From an uncultured Dysgonomonas sp. (GTDB lineage Bacteria > Bacteroidota > Bacteroidia > Bacteroidales > Dysgonomonadaceae): a stretch of 64,000 nucleotides of DNA. Location of the stretch: the NCBI GenBank assembly GCA_900556485.1, contig USOX01000004.1:105724-169723 (forward strand), in the 5' to 3' direction. The notes under the pieces were generated by a model that saw only the letters and a list, made by a program, of their open reading frames with translations, was not told where the DNA came from and made no database searches. How positions within the stretch are numbered: position 1 is the first letter of the stretch; each line of letters begins with the position of its first letter. The position numbers and the translations under genes were made by a program. Of the stretch, positions 11,101 through 20,104 are shown piece by piece.

Positions 11101-11325
11101 GAAAATGCCATCTTTATCGGTAACGATTTTCATTCCACCTTTCTTTATTGAAATCTCTACCCCGGACAAAGGATTGCCATACTGATCTATCACCATCCCC
11201 GTAAATCCGGTGTCATTATCACCTATATTATTTTGGGCGTATAAAGATGAACACCCAAATAATATCCATATAGCTATCAATAAGAAAAGATTCTTATTAA
11301 GTTTTTTATATAATAGATTATACAT
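8122..11325 (-). CDS. SusC-like TonB-dependent transporter, divergent plug
   Basis: About 1067 residues from the start I prefer at 11325 (MYNLLYKKLNKN), followed by a clean signal peptide ending SSLYAQ. An in-frame upstream ATG at 11448 would overlap the DUF4961 gene and put 41 non-signal residues in front, so I reject it. A carboxypeptidase regulatory-like domain (FTGMVIDQYGNPLSGVEISI) is followed by a diverged plug that lacks the usual VVGYG motif but keeps VLVDGVQREFYSLDPEDIES. The barrel ends FNTGFNIKF. It is paired with the SusD immediately downstream. Its neighbours DUF4961 and DUF5004 are known companions of SusC/SusD genes in Bacteroidota loci. Confidence 0.9.
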   Translation of the reverse strand: MYNLLYKKLNKNLFLLIAIWILFGCSSLYAQNNIGDNDTGFTGMVIDQYGNPLSGVEISIKKGGMKIVTDKDGIFSFDRKHGDVIIISHPSFLVQEFKLPKGTSLYKKVYKDGTEQEEPAFKVRLVEKQVKNPDTQDVLYGTVDKKSYLGSAATIFTNQMTTTLSSNIISSFAGRLPGLYTVQNKGMRSSMIDNNYDVDIFVGNRPKFNIGGYGDNSEFSINSRNTGVMVLVDGVQREFYSLDPEDIESVSIQKDALSSIGLGMRSSRSLLLITTKKPVDQGFQISLTAKFGIQKPLKKLKTLSSGQYAYLLNEALQNDGKPAVYTLQDYQAYRDKSSPYTHPDVDWYDEALKDQSSIQSYNLNASGGGKVAQYYVGLSYMDEKGLFPSSKTDNYETNARYQRYLITSRVNINVTNDFKVGVSLLGRIEDGNQPGATTSNILNNIFETPNNAYPIYNQDGSYGGNISFNNNSSNSNDWSNIKAQTTNSGYIKDNKRDGMASIRLDYDFGKLLKGLSARAQANVATQSVSAIIRSKSGLVYDYLPASNNYQYYGTLKTQENSYRSSGNYQQMYGQFGLNYTTSIGLHTIGGDIFGDVQEEVLNYDLPMRPANLNLKATYNYDMKYFAEAAVSRGYFNRYKPGKRWGTFFAMGLGWDISKENFLKDLSWVNQFKIRGVYGKTGNGVDNSGYYIWRQAYEDSGSYPLGYNRTTGGGVREVDDNLVNENISWEKANKLNIGTDISLFNNKLQITADYYNDKYYDLLQTRGKSIELIGLNYPNENIGKNRYKGYELSITYQDNIADFNYFVTANISRQESNVVFMDEQYVKEDYQRKTGRPVGVWMGYVADGFFQSKEEIANSAVLTGYDIQPGDIKYKDLNNDGVIDQYDQTIIGNDKPLTYFGLNLGFEYKGLEVSALVQGAYNRDIYLPDAGAAYVLPFMSKNQHYGQAYEIALNRWTPETAETATFPRLSAGIGTGFGLNSYNTSPGQNYNSFWVRSGNYIRLKNVSIAYTLPDSFTKNYLGGLRIKVFVNGQNLLTKSAYDDLDPEVLNFSNYPNLRGFNTGFNIKF

Positions 11326-11362
11326 AGAATATATTTTTATTATAAATGGATAGTATATCCTG

Positions 11363-12454
11363 TTACTTACATCTAAATTGATAAAGGAAGGGAGCCAGAG
11401 GTTCGCCAGACGGACGGGTATAGTTATTATCATCTTTATGTTCGTCATCGTAAGAGTCTACAAAGGCTGATCCGTCTTCATTCGAATAGTAATATTCGAT
11501 TCTATCCAGTTCTTCAGATCTGTCTATTCCAAAAAATTCTTCGGGCCAAAATGTTATAGCATAGGTCTTGCCGTAAGGACTTTCCCTATCCATTTTAACC
11601 TTCTTTGTAATTACTCTCCCCTCTTTAGTATAAGCTGTCATATTAATGTAAACATCATCTTCATTAGACAAACCATTTTGATTATCTCCTACAGCTCCCT
11701 GATATTTGAATGTAATAATATCATCTTGTGTAGAAATACCGGGACCGGGTGTAACCAAATTATAATGCATTGCACAATAATCGATAAGACTTCCTTCTCC
11801 GTCTATAGTTTCGAAACAGTCTGTATATATCCAGCCTTGAAAATCGGTAGCACTACCCACAATTCCTTCTGTCCATATACCGTCGTTTTCGTTACAGGTA
11901 TAAAATCCTATTTTACATCTTATGTTATCTGTACTAGTCTTTATTGTTACTTTGACATCTGCTGTAAATTTTACACTCTGTCCTATATCTGCTACATCAT
12001 CGGTAACAAAAGCTACCCATTCCATATCTGCACCTTGTATATTAGGATCGTTGGCTGTGTGTGTTTTTATTGCATCGCCCCATGTATAGCTGGTATAACT
12101 ATTGCGAGGCTTAGTCTCATTAGGTATATATGATGTAGTTCTTACTCTATCATCACCAAAAAGATACGGACATGTGTAAGTGATGGTTATATTATCTTTC
12201 CCTCTCCACAACCTAGGTACATAAACCGCCATAATCACCCGGTCTTGGGTAGGATCGTAGTTTTCTATCATTAATGTCAAATCAAAGGTGATTTCCTCAC
12301 CTGCGGTCACTGTCAACTGACGATTTAATATTGCTAAAGCTTCGGCGTCGTCTTTAAATTTGACATGACAAGCAATCAGGCATATTATAATAAAAGCCAT
12401 TGCAGGCAGGAACTTCCATATCCACTTCCTGTATTTTGTTTTTTCTGCATTCAT
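11363..12454 (-). CDS. DUF4961-like lipoprotein
   Basis: About 363 residues from the ATG at 12454 (MNAEKTKYRKWIWKFLP). This start places a good lipoprotein signal directly at the N-terminus (CLIAC) and leaves a short gap after the DUF5004 gene; an ATG at 12493 would overlap that gene. The mature protein is beta-rich with several cysteines (CKIGFYTCNEND) and ends with a short Cys-Lys tail. It resembles the DUF4961 family found beside SusC/SusD genes. No enzymatic motif is visible. A surface glycan-binding role is inferred from position and export. Confidence 0.68.
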   Translation of the reverse strand: MNAEKTKYRKWIWKFLPAMAFIIICLIACHVKFKDDAEALAILNRQLTVTAGEEITFDLTLMIENYDPTQDRVIMAVYVPRLWRGKDNITITYTCPYLFGDDRVRTTSYIPNETKPRNSYTSYTWGDAIKTHTANDPNIQGADMEWVAFVTDDVADIGQSVKFTADVKVTIKTSTDNIRCKIGFYTCNENDGIWTEGIVGSATDFQGWIYTDCFETIDGEGSLIDYCAMHYNLVTPGPGISTQDDIITFKYQGAVGDNQNGLSNEDDVYINMTAYTKEGRVITKKVKMDRESPYGKTYAITFWPEEFFGIDRSEELDRIEYYYSNEDGSAFVDSYDDEHKDDNNYTRPSGEPLAPFLYQFRCK

Positions 12455-12467
12455 AGTACTCAGATAA

Positions 12468-12932
12468 TTAGTTAGATGCTTTTTCAAATTCATATGTGTA
12501 GGAGTTGGCTTGACATCCCGGAACGAATGTCAACTTCAATTGTCTCACACCTTCTACTGCCGGATAATTCAGATTAGAAACATGAGCTTCACTAGCTATA
12601 TTTTCCTTGAAACTCAGCAGAAACGGATGATAAGGATCGTTCAATTCCCATGTGCCTTCATCTCTCACTAAAAAAGGGAGATAGTTTTCAATCGAGTAAG
12701 TATTATCAGCATTCATTTTTAGTCTAAATTTGCTGAAATCCATCAGATTCGTTATTTCAACTCCATTTCTGTAAGCCTTTACAATCTTCCATGACCCTTG
12801 CAGATCTTTTATGCCTTCTTCATTAATAGTAGGAGATTCATTATCAAACTTGTCGCACGAACTTATAATGAATGGTATTATGACAGCAAGAATGCTCAAC
12901 TTTATATAAAATATAGCTTTCATATTAATCAA
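12468..12932 (-). CDS. DUF5004-like small lipoprotein
   Basis: 154 residues. The lipobox is ISSC (Cys at about 26), followed by a lipocalin-like mature domain containing LQGSWKIVKAYRNGVEI, then NADNTYSIENYLPF and DEGTWELND. This matches DUF5004, a lipocalin-type family typically next to DUF4961 in Bacteroidota glycan loci. The start may be the fourth codon (MKAIFYIK). It lies between SusD and DUF4961. Probable surface or periplasmic binding component; the exact role is unknown. Confidence 0.7.
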   Translation of the reverse strand: MINMKAIFYIKLSILAVIIPFIISSCDKFDNESPTINEEGIKDLQGSWKIVKAYRNGVEITNLMDFSKFRLKMNADNTYSIENYLPFLVRDEGTWELNDPYHPFLLSFKENIASEAHVSNLNYPAVEGVRQLKLTFVPGCQANSYTYEFEKASN

Positions 12933-12942
12933 TTATTTGTTG

Positions 12943-14769
12943 TTAATCATTATAGTAAGGATTTTGGAGCATATCGCTCGATTTGATAACTTCGTTATAT
13001 GGTAAAGGCCACAGATACATAGCCCTGTCTGAACGAAATACATGCTGACGAACATTAAAGCGTGTATAAGATTTAGTGCCATCTTCATTCAGTTTCACTT
13101 CCATCCCTGTGAATGTTCTGTTTTCTGTTTCTTCGGCAATCATCCAACGTCTTACGTCCCAAAAACGATGGCCTTCTACTGCTAGTTCTATTCGTCTTTC
13201 GTTACGGATGACTTCTCTCATTTCGTCCTGAGTCATATTTTCTTTCAAACCGTATAGTTCGTTACTGCCAGGTTGTATACCTGCCCTTTTCCTTATTTCG
13301 ATAAGTACAGTATATGGTGTAACATCATAAGATCCCAGATTTTGCGCTACACTGGTAGGCCCACCCGCTTCGTTTTGAGCTTCAGCATAATTGAGCAAAA
13401 TCTCGGCATAACGTATCAATGGTATCGATTGTTGTGATTCGTGTATATAATTTCCAGCCGTTCTTCTGTCTAGCATTTTTCCATTATAATATCCGGTAGG
13501 AGTGCCCAAATATACCGCATCCTGACTAGATGGAGTTCCATCCTTATTCAGATATATATCAAGTGGAATATCCCATGCATCAGCACGTTGCATTATTACT
13601 GTCTGATCATAGTATATAGAATGATAGAAACGTTTATCTCTGTTTTCGTAAGGCGCAGAAGCATGAGCCGAGTTGTTCCAGTCGAAAGGCGTACCGTCTA
13701 TCATAGGAAATGCATCAACCAGCTCCTGATATGGATATCCCCCATAGGTATTACTACCCCGGGATGGAGGCTGGAACAATTGTTCTCTATCCCAACCCTG
13801 ATTTCTTCTCCAATCGAGAATATGACCAGAATGTTCCTGAGAAGAAGACGCTTGAAATAATTTTGCAAATCCGGCACCTTCTCCAAAATAATCATCGTCA
13901 GACACAGTATAAAGGCTATATCGTTGTAAAGCAATAACTTCAGCTGCTGCCTCAGCTGCTAAACGCCAACGATCCGGATCGGCTGTAGGGAAACCAACAA
14001 GTTCTTTCAATTCAGGTTTTTCTGCACCGAAATCACTACCATTAAATAATGGGCTAGCTGCATATAATCTTAAGCGTGCGATAAATGCCTTACAAGCGCC
14101 TTGCCCTACTCTTCCGAAATCGCGCCCTCTTGGAGCAATCTCCAAATAGCGCATTACTTCATTACATTCGCTAATGATGTAATTCATGCACTCTTCGTAG
14201 CTGTGTCTTTTCATAGGAATGTCATCATGGACATCATATATGTCTTCTCCAATCAAAGGAATACCACCATAATGTCTTAGAAGAATGCCATAATACCAAG
14301 CTCTCAATACTCTGGCTTCTGCTTTATAAACCTGTTTCAAGCCATCAGTAAGAGGAGCCCGATCTACATTTTGTAGAAAGATATTGACACTGCGTATATT
14401 AGCATAACAGGTTTTCCAAGTGTAATTACTCACACTAACAGGAGTTACGGTTCCTGTAGCAAACAGCACATCTGTAGTTATCTTTGGACGAGCCTTAAAT
14501 TCCATTTCATCGCAAGCTCCTTGCAGACCTCCATAAGTTTGCGGAGCAAATCCCTCGCGATCTTTAAATCTTTTAGGATCGACGTCAAATCCAATTTCTA
14601 CATAAATCTCACTCAAAAAGCCTACAGTATAGGCACTATCTGAAAATATCTTATCAATATCGAGATCAGAAGTTACTGTTTCATCAAGAAAGCTGGCATC
14701 TTTACAAGAATAGCTCCCCCATGTAACCATGATCAATAGTAATAGGTAGAAAATGTTTTTCATATACAA
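12943..14769 (-). CDS. SusD-like surface glycan-binding lipoprotein
   Basis: 608 residues. Lipoprotein signal with SYSC (Cys at about 22). SusD hallmarks are AEARVLRAWYYGILLRHYGG, IRYAEILLNYAEAQNEAGG, RRIELAVEGHRFWDVRRWM and the terminal LQNPYYND. It is the first gene of the SusD-DUF5004-DUF4961-SusC-SusD-SusC group and has no SusC directly upstream, which is unusual. A 331-base gap separates it from the GH92 gene, so it may have its own promoter. Confidence 0.92.
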   Translation of the reverse strand: MYMKNIFYLLLLIMVTWGSYSCKDASFLDETVTSDLDIDKIFSDSAYTVGFLSEIYVEIGFDVDPKRFKDREGFAPQTYGGLQGACDEMEFKARPKITTDVLFATGTVTPVSVSNYTWKTCYANIRSVNIFLQNVDRAPLTDGLKQVYKAEARVLRAWYYGILLRHYGGIPLIGEDIYDVHDDIPMKRHSYEECMNYIISECNEVMRYLEIAPRGRDFGRVGQGACKAFIARLRLYAASPLFNGSDFGAEKPELKELVGFPTADPDRWRLAAEAAAEVIALQRYSLYTVSDDDYFGEGAGFAKLFQASSSQEHSGHILDWRRNQGWDREQLFQPPSRGSNTYGGYPYQELVDAFPMIDGTPFDWNNSAHASAPYENRDKRFYHSIYYDQTVIMQRADAWDIPLDIYLNKDGTPSSQDAVYLGTPTGYYNGKMLDRRTAGNYIHESQQSIPLIRYAEILLNYAEAQNEAGGPTSVAQNLGSYDVTPYTVLIEIRKRAGIQPGSNELYGLKENMTQDEMREVIRNERRIELAVEGHRFWDVRRWMIAEETENRTFTGMEVKLNEDGTKSYTRFNVRQHVFRSDRAMYLWPLPYNEVIKSSDMLQNPYYND

Positions 14770-15100
14770 AAAATTGGTTAATAAATATTTTTCCGTTTAA
14801 TGATGTATCTTTCGATACTGTGTATACCTCTGTCAGGTAAGTCAAGATGTGTTTATGATAACATATATTAGTACATCTCAATATATAGGTTTCATTTTTG
14901 TCTCTATAGAATAAATGAAGTTGATACCTTGGTTTATAAAGCATTAATAAATGGCTTTACTCTTATAGTATTAGATATAAGTTACTGTCACTTCTAAATT
15001 TTGAACGACTGAGTTTTGTGATACCACTAAAAAATAATGTGAGTAATTTTTTAATTTAACTTATAAATCAGTATTAGTATTAGAATAAGAAGGTTATATA
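14770..15100. other. 331-base intergenic region upstream of SusD
   Basis: AT-rich, with no supportable gene. I saw no good TAnnTTTG box on the minus strand. Since an ECF sigma factor heads the locus, this gap may hold an ECF-type promoter for the SusD/SusC group, but I cannot recognise one. Only short low-complexity repeats (GTATTAGTATTAG near 15071) stand out. Confidence 0.3.
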
Positions 15101-17434
15101 TTAATTAGTCCCCCAATCTTTATTTGGTTTATCGCCCATGTATAGTTCAAGAATTCCTCCTTCCGAAATATCTGAAAAATCTATGTAGCAATCATTGTGC
15201 TCCTTGCCATTCAATATCGCTTTCTGAATATAAATATTTTCTTGAGAATTATTATGGGCCATAACTGTGAATGTTTTTCCTTTAACATATTTAGGATCAA
15301 GCTTAAATTCTATTTTATCAAATACAGGGCTTGTTATTTCATACCGGGTATCGCCAGGGCATACCGGATGTATACCTGCCGCTGCAAGAATATACCATGC
15401 AGACATTTGTCCTACATCTTCGTTGCCTACAATTCCTTCCACTTTATTAGTATAAGCTTTATTACAGATATGGCGTGTCCATTTTTGTGTAAGCCACGGA
15501 ACTGATAAACGATTGAAAAGGAAAGGAACATGATGTACCGGCTCGTTAGCATGATTATAATAGTCGTTCCATAACATATCTTCCGGCGTATTCTCGAACA
15601 TATTTGTCAAGTCTTCGATAGTTTTATCTTTACCACCCATAAGTTTAACCATTCCTGGTATATCATGAGGGACAAACCATCCTTGTTGATAAGGATTGGA
15701 TTCTATACAGCCATACCATTCTTCTAATCGTGCATTTTCGGTCCATTTTTCCCACGAGCCATCATCTTTACGAGGACGAAACCAACCTTTTTCCGTATCG
15801 AAAATGTTTTTATATGCCTTTCCTTTTTCAAGAAATATTTTTTCATCTTCACTTTTGCCTAACTCTTTTGCCAATTGAGAAATACACCAATCTGTATAAG
15901 CATATTCGAGCGTATGAGAAATACTTAGTGGAGGACCTGTATATCCAAGCTTATCATTTCCGAATTTTCGGGAAGTATTCAAAGCATATTGATAAGCCTT
16001 GTTCACATCATAATTGCGGATTCCTTTCTTATATGCGTCAGCTAAGACAGACAAAGCCGGATTACCTATCATACAACCGGAATAAGCATTTACTATTTCC
16101 CAACGCTCATAATATTCGTGCCCACTTTCTTCAGCCATCGTTATTAACGAATTAAGCTGGTCATTTACTAATTCAGGATTGATAATCGTCTGCAAAGGGA
16201 ACTGACTGCGAAACACATCCCATCCGCTGAATATAGTACGTTTTGTAAAACCGGAATTAGTATGTATAGCCTTATCTCCACCTACATAACGTCCATCTAC
16301 ATCGGTATATATACGCGGATCAATCATTGTATGATAAAGAGATGTATAGAAAATAGTTTTCTCATCATCTGTACCTCCATCTACCTTAATACGGCTCAAT
16401 TCTTTATCCCATAATTCTTTTGCTTCCTGACGAACCTGATCAAATTCTTTGTCTATAATTTCTGCTTTCAGGTTCTTTTCTGCTCCTTCCATATCCACAA
16501 AAGATATACCAACCTTTAAGATAACTTCTTCATCCTTTTTAGTTTCGAACTCAGTAAAAAAACCAAGATGCTTGCCTTCCAGCTCTTTTTGATCTCTTAT
16601 AATTGCAGCTTCAGATACTCTTTTCAAATAAGGGATGCTTACTACATTATCTTTAAGCCGCTTCCAATTATCTGGTATATCAGCACTCCAAAATCCACAA
16701 TTAGTCAATGGTTTACTAAACTGAGCATAAAAATATACAGTATAGTCCGACTGCCCATCTCCATTACCCCAGCCTCCGCCATCAGGAGTGCATTTCATCC
16801 AGCCCTGTATAGTATGATCATCCACTATTTTTACATACTGATAGGTGGATGTACCTCCAACTCTTCGGGCCAGATCTATCTGTATACGGGATTTTTCATT
16901 CTCCGGGAATGTAAATCTCAGTATCCCACTATGAGGAGCTGCCGAGGTTTCTATTTTTATATCATAATCGGTCAGGTGCGCCGAATAATAACCAGCCTTA
17001 GCAATCTCAGTATCTTTATCGTACACAGAACGATAACCGGAGATGCTACCATCTTCTTTACCTGCTATGATCTTCATATCTCCGGTAGTAGGCATCACAA
17101 GGAAGTTTCCAAAGTCACCGAACCACCCTACTCCACTCATTTGTGTGAAAGCGAAACCTTCGATGGTTTTATGCTCGTAACTATAGCCCGGACTATTATC
17201 TCCGCCTGTTATCGTATTCGGATTAACCTGAACCATTCCATAAGGAGTAGTAGCTCCAGGAAACGTTTTCCCTAGTCCATGATATACTCCAGCCGCTCCC
17301 ACACTTGTACTTGCACCGATGAAAGGATTGACATAGTCGGAAGGTGTGAAAATTTCTGATTTAACCTCTGGTGATGTGCAACTCGTTATCATCAGACATA
17401 TGCTTGCAAAAGAAGTTAGTAATGCTTTATACAT
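15101..17434 (-). CDS. GH92 exo-alpha-mannosidase
   Basis: 777 residues, the normal length for GH92. The lipoprotein signal has lipobox ITSC (Cys at about 19). Family motifs run in order: YVNPFIGAS (about 33), GKTFPGATTPYGMVQ, SPGYSYEHKTIEGFAFTQMSG, FSGWDVFRSQFPL, and VGNEDVGQMSAWY (about 669-681), which carries catalytic acidic residues in this family. GH92 enzymes are calcium-dependent inverting alpha-mannosidases that trim alpha-1,2/1,3/1,4/1,6-mannose from N-glycans or yeast mannan; the linkage cannot be told from sequence. A lipoprotein location suggests cell-surface or periplasmic action. It follows the GH38-type gene by 115 bases, a gap that contains a REP-like hairpin. Confidence 0.95.
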   Translation of the reverse strand: MYKALLTSFASICLMITSCTSPEVKSEIFTPSDYVNPFIGASTSVGAAGVYHGLGKTFPGATTPYGMVQVNPNTITGGDNSPGYSYEHKTIEGFAFTQMSGVGWFGDFGNFLVMPTTGDMKIIAGKEDGSISGYRSVYDKDTEIAKAGYYSAHLTDYDIKIETSAAPHSGILRFTFPENEKSRIQIDLARRVGGTSTYQYVKIVDDHTIQGWMKCTPDGGGWGNGDGQSDYTVYFYAQFSKPLTNCGFWSADIPDNWKRLKDNVVSIPYLKRVSEAAIIRDQKELEGKHLGFFTEFETKKDEEVILKVGISFVDMEGAEKNLKAEIIDKEFDQVRQEAKELWDKELSRIKVDGGTDDEKTIFYTSLYHTMIDPRIYTDVDGRYVGGDKAIHTNSGFTKRTIFSGWDVFRSQFPLQTIINPELVNDQLNSLITMAEESGHEYYERWEIVNAYSGCMIGNPALSVLADAYKKGIRNYDVNKAYQYALNTSRKFGNDKLGYTGPPLSISHTLEYAYTDWCISQLAKELGKSEDEKIFLEKGKAYKNIFDTEKGWFRPRKDDGSWEKWTENARLEEWYGCIESNPYQQGWFVPHDIPGMVKLMGGKDKTIEDLTNMFENTPEDMLWNDYYNHANEPVHHVPFLFNRLSVPWLTQKWTRHICNKAYTNKVEGIVGNEDVGQMSAWYILAAAGIHPVCPGDTRYEITSPVFDKIEFKLDPKYVKGKTFTVMAHNNSQENIYIQKAILNGKEHNDCYIDFSDISEGGILELYMGDKPNKDWGTN

Positions 17435-17507
17435 AATTTGTATTTAAAGATTTCATATTCCAAGATTTCAAAATTGTGTATATCGTCCGTTATTAGTTCG
17501 TGGCTGC

Positions 17508-17529
17508 GGGCTGACACATAGGTCAGCCC
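17508..17529. repeat. REP-like short hairpin (GGGCTGAC/GTCAGCCC)
   Basis: A perfect 8-base stem (17508-17515, 17522-17529) with a 6-base loop lies in a GC-rich patch (17500-17540) inside an AT-rich intergenic gap. The surrounding text, GGTCAGCCCCTACAAGCCCG, resembles small dispersed palindromic repeats seen in many bacterial genomes. It may also act as an RNA stabiliser between the GH38-type and GH92 genes. Confidence 0.5.
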
Positions 17530-17549
17530 CTACAAGCCCGTATTCGAGA

Positions 17550-20099
17550 TTATTCATTCTTCATTATTTTAAATGTTTTAATTCCAAACCGAGGCATAGA
17601 AAGAGAAAGCTGATTATTTTCAAGCGATTTCTTCGATATTGTTTCTCCATCTAAATTAACTTCTTCGATGCCTGATATCGGGAATCCAAATATTATTTTT
17701 TGTGTCGAATCATTCCCCTCTGCGTTGAATAACCGAATAAGGATATCACTGCTGCTCTGTGCTTTAAATGCAGTAACCTCATAACCCGAATTATTTAAGT
17801 CTAGCAAAGATTTGTCTGTTAGTACAGCATTTTCCAAATAAGATACAATCAGAGGTTCGTTCCACTTATTACTTTCTGTAGCTATAGTTGCCTTATCCCA
17901 TTTTCCGGAATGAGGAATAACAGCATATTTCATTTTCAATGGCTTTGATATCTTATAATTAACTCCCCACATGGCAACACCCGAATATTGTGCCGTCAAG
18001 CTCAGTGGAAAATCTTCTCCGTATGAATAAGATGTAGTATGATCTGACAGCAAAGCAAATCCATGTTTTTGATCTTTCTCTACAAGGTCAACCCAGTTAA
18101 GTATGACATTGTGCTTTATGCTATCCCATGTCTTAAAAAACGTATTATCCAATTTACTTTCGCAAACATCGAAAGGTGCATTCTTATATAGTTGTGTAGA
18201 GTTTAAATTGACAGGAAACATAACATTCAATTTGAATCTGTCGTCAGTGAAAGCTCTCCTGTTTTTTTGCCAACCGCCATCTTGTTTATATTCGCCTATA
18301 CCAACATTATCTTTCCAATTGATTGTCAGGTCAAAATCGATACGTTTTTGTCCTGCTATAAGGGTAATAATCTGTATGAAAGGATGAGAAGCTATTTGTC
18401 CTTCTATCCGAATTGTGGTTTTTAAGTTATTATCTTCTAATACAGTAATTTTTGCAGGAGAATCAGTTGACGAATAAAACTTATTTTCTTCGTAAAAGTG
18501 TCCTCTCAATTCTCCTAAACCAAATTCATTATCCTTATCAACATACTCTTTATTTTTTTCCTTTTTAGCAATCAGACTTTTAATAATACCACCTCTTGTA
18601 GGATCAATAACAATTTTATAAATATCATTCTCGAAAACGCAATCCCCATTAGAGCCAAATTTTGTAAATTGGGTAGTCTTTATTTTTGAGTTTCTTTCGC
18701 GTATACTATAAGTTGCATATCCGAAAGCCGGAATATCACTGTAGAATGAAACTCGGATAGAGTCTCCTGTTTTTTCGATATGTGAAGTAACCAGCTTATT
18801 CTTTGAATTATAAATATCTATATCTTTATTTGCTAGTTTAGAGGGTATTGCAAGATTAACGACTTCGGTACGTTTAATACCTAAAGTATTGTAAACTTTT
18901 ATATAGCCCAGATTATCTGATGATAATCTATTGTTCGGAATGTAGCTATTTATAGCATTATTAATAATATTATTAGATATATTATTTGTATTATTTGTCC
19001 ATAGAGAGATTTCCTCAGCCCAGGTATTTTTTTTATTAAGACGGTTGTAGGGAACAATCCATGAGTCATGGTGTTGCGCCATCATCAACGTACGCCAGGC
19101 ATCATCTATCTTTTTCTGAGACGGGAGATAACTATTGTCTATATTTGCCATAGCGGCTATCTTTTCGGCCATAACTATCTTATTTTCCGAAATACGCACT
19201 TGTTGCGCTATCTGTTGTAGAACCTGACTTCCCCACACTAAATTGACCAAAACATCTTCCTGTGAAAAATGATAATCGTCATTTGTCTTTCCCGAAGATA
19301 TTTCTTCAATATATTCTTTCCATGTTACATATATCGATTTGTTTTTGATATTGCTTCCATAGCCTAACCAGGGACCTTTATCCCATCCGGCATCCTGATA
19401 ACACATACCAACCGGATTTCTTATACCATAATCGAAACAAGCTTTTAGATATGAATCGGAATTAGACCATGCTTTGGTTTGCCATGTAGAATTATCTTCA
19501 AACTCTTCGCATGCATATCTGGGAACTGTAAGAATGGATGTTCCATCCGGACCGATCCAGTTAACAAGTTCACCTCCATATGCAGCAGTATATCCGCCCC
19601 AACAGGTGTCGGGGCATTTCAATACTGCATACCTAAAACCAAAGGATTTTAAAATTTGAGGAAGACAGCTCGTAAAACAAGGCTCTTCTACAGAATAGGT
19701 TGTAAATTTTACATCCGGAAAATGCTGGTAGATTTTCCTCATTCCATATTCGAACTGACGAATAATGCTTTCGCCTGATATATTGTAACAGTAAGGCTGG
19801 GCATAAGTTGGATTAGTGAACTCAATTCTCTTATCTGTTACAATATTCTTAAAGTTTTTATAGGCATGCCAATCCCTAATACTCACAGTATCCCAAGTTT
19901 CGGGTTCTATCTCGAGGCCTATACGCCATTCGGGATGTCCTTTAAGCTTGTCTACCATAAATTGGGTAACCCACATCGGATAATGGCCATATACACCTCC
20001 GTGATAACCATCTACAAAATATGCCTGCTCTTGAGACAAAGCATTATTGACAGTGAATAGAATAATAAGAATTGATGTAATTGCCGCCTTCCTCATCAT
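17550..20099 (-). CDS. Divergent GH38-type alpha-mannosidase-like protein
   Basis: 849 residues with a signal peptide ending NNALSQ. The fold order matches GH38: an N-terminal catalytic domain to about 330, a middle helical segment with AQHHDSW (about 341-347), then beta-sandwich domains (LGIKRTEVVNLAIP, TRGGIIKSLIAKK). Key sites look changed. The usual N-terminal HxD zinc motif is replaced by DGYHGGVYGH (30-39). The segment that normally carries the nucleophile Asp before ProPheGly reads SVEEPCF, with Glu 138/139. It could be an active alpha-mannosidase with altered chemistry or a different specificity. It starts 5 bases after the SGNH gene and precedes GH92, which supports an alpha-mannoside role. 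Confidence 0.8.
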   Translation of the reverse strand: MMRKAAITSILIILFTVNNALSQEQAYFVDGYHGGVYGHYPMWVTQFMVDKLKGHPEWRIGLEIEPETWDTVSIRDWHAYKNFKNIVTDKRIEFTNPTYAQPYCYNISGESIIRQFEYGMRKIYQHFPDVKFTTYSVEEPCFTSCLPQILKSFGFRYAVLKCPDTCWGGYTAAYGGELVNWIGPDGTSILTVPRYACEEFEDNSTWQTKAWSNSDSYLKACFDYGIRNPVGMCYQDAGWDKGPWLGYGSNIKNKSIYVTWKEYIEEISSGKTNDDYHFSQEDVLVNLVWGSQVLQQIAQQVRISENKIVMAEKIAAMANIDNSYLPSQKKIDDAWRTLMMAQHHDSWIVPYNRLNKKNTWAEEISLWTNNTNNISNNIINNAINSYIPNNRLSSDNLGYIKVYNTLGIKRTEVVNLAIPSKLANKDIDIYNSKNKLVTSHIEKTGDSIRVSFYSDIPAFGYATYSIRERNSKIKTTQFTKFGSNGDCVFENDIYKIVIDPTRGGIIKSLIAKKEKNKEYVDKDNEFGLGELRGHFYEENKFYSSTDSPAKITVLEDNNLKTTIRIEGQIASHPFIQIITLIAGQKRIDFDLTINWKDNVGIGEYKQDGGWQKNRRAFTDDRFKLNVMFPVNLNSTQLYKNAPFDVCESKLDNTFFKTWDSIKHNVILNWVDLVEKDQKHGFALLSDHTTSYSYGEDFPLSLTAQYSGVAMWGVNYKISKPLKMKYAVIPHSGKWDKATIATESNKWNEPLIVSYLENAVLTDKSLLDLNNSGYEVTAFKAQSSSDILIRLFNAEGNDSTQKIIFGFPISGIEEVNLDGETISKKSLENNQLSLSMPRFGIKTFKIMKNE

Positions 20100-20104
20100 T
20101 TTGC

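Noticed and set aside
11326..11448. N-terminal extension of the SusC at 8122-11325
   Set aside because: The extra 41 residues are not signal-like and would overlap the DUF4961 gene; the internal start gives a normal signal peptide.
14702..14944. 80-codon minus-strand frame upstream of SusD
   Set aside because: It overlaps the SusD start in another frame and has no domain, signal or neighbour support.
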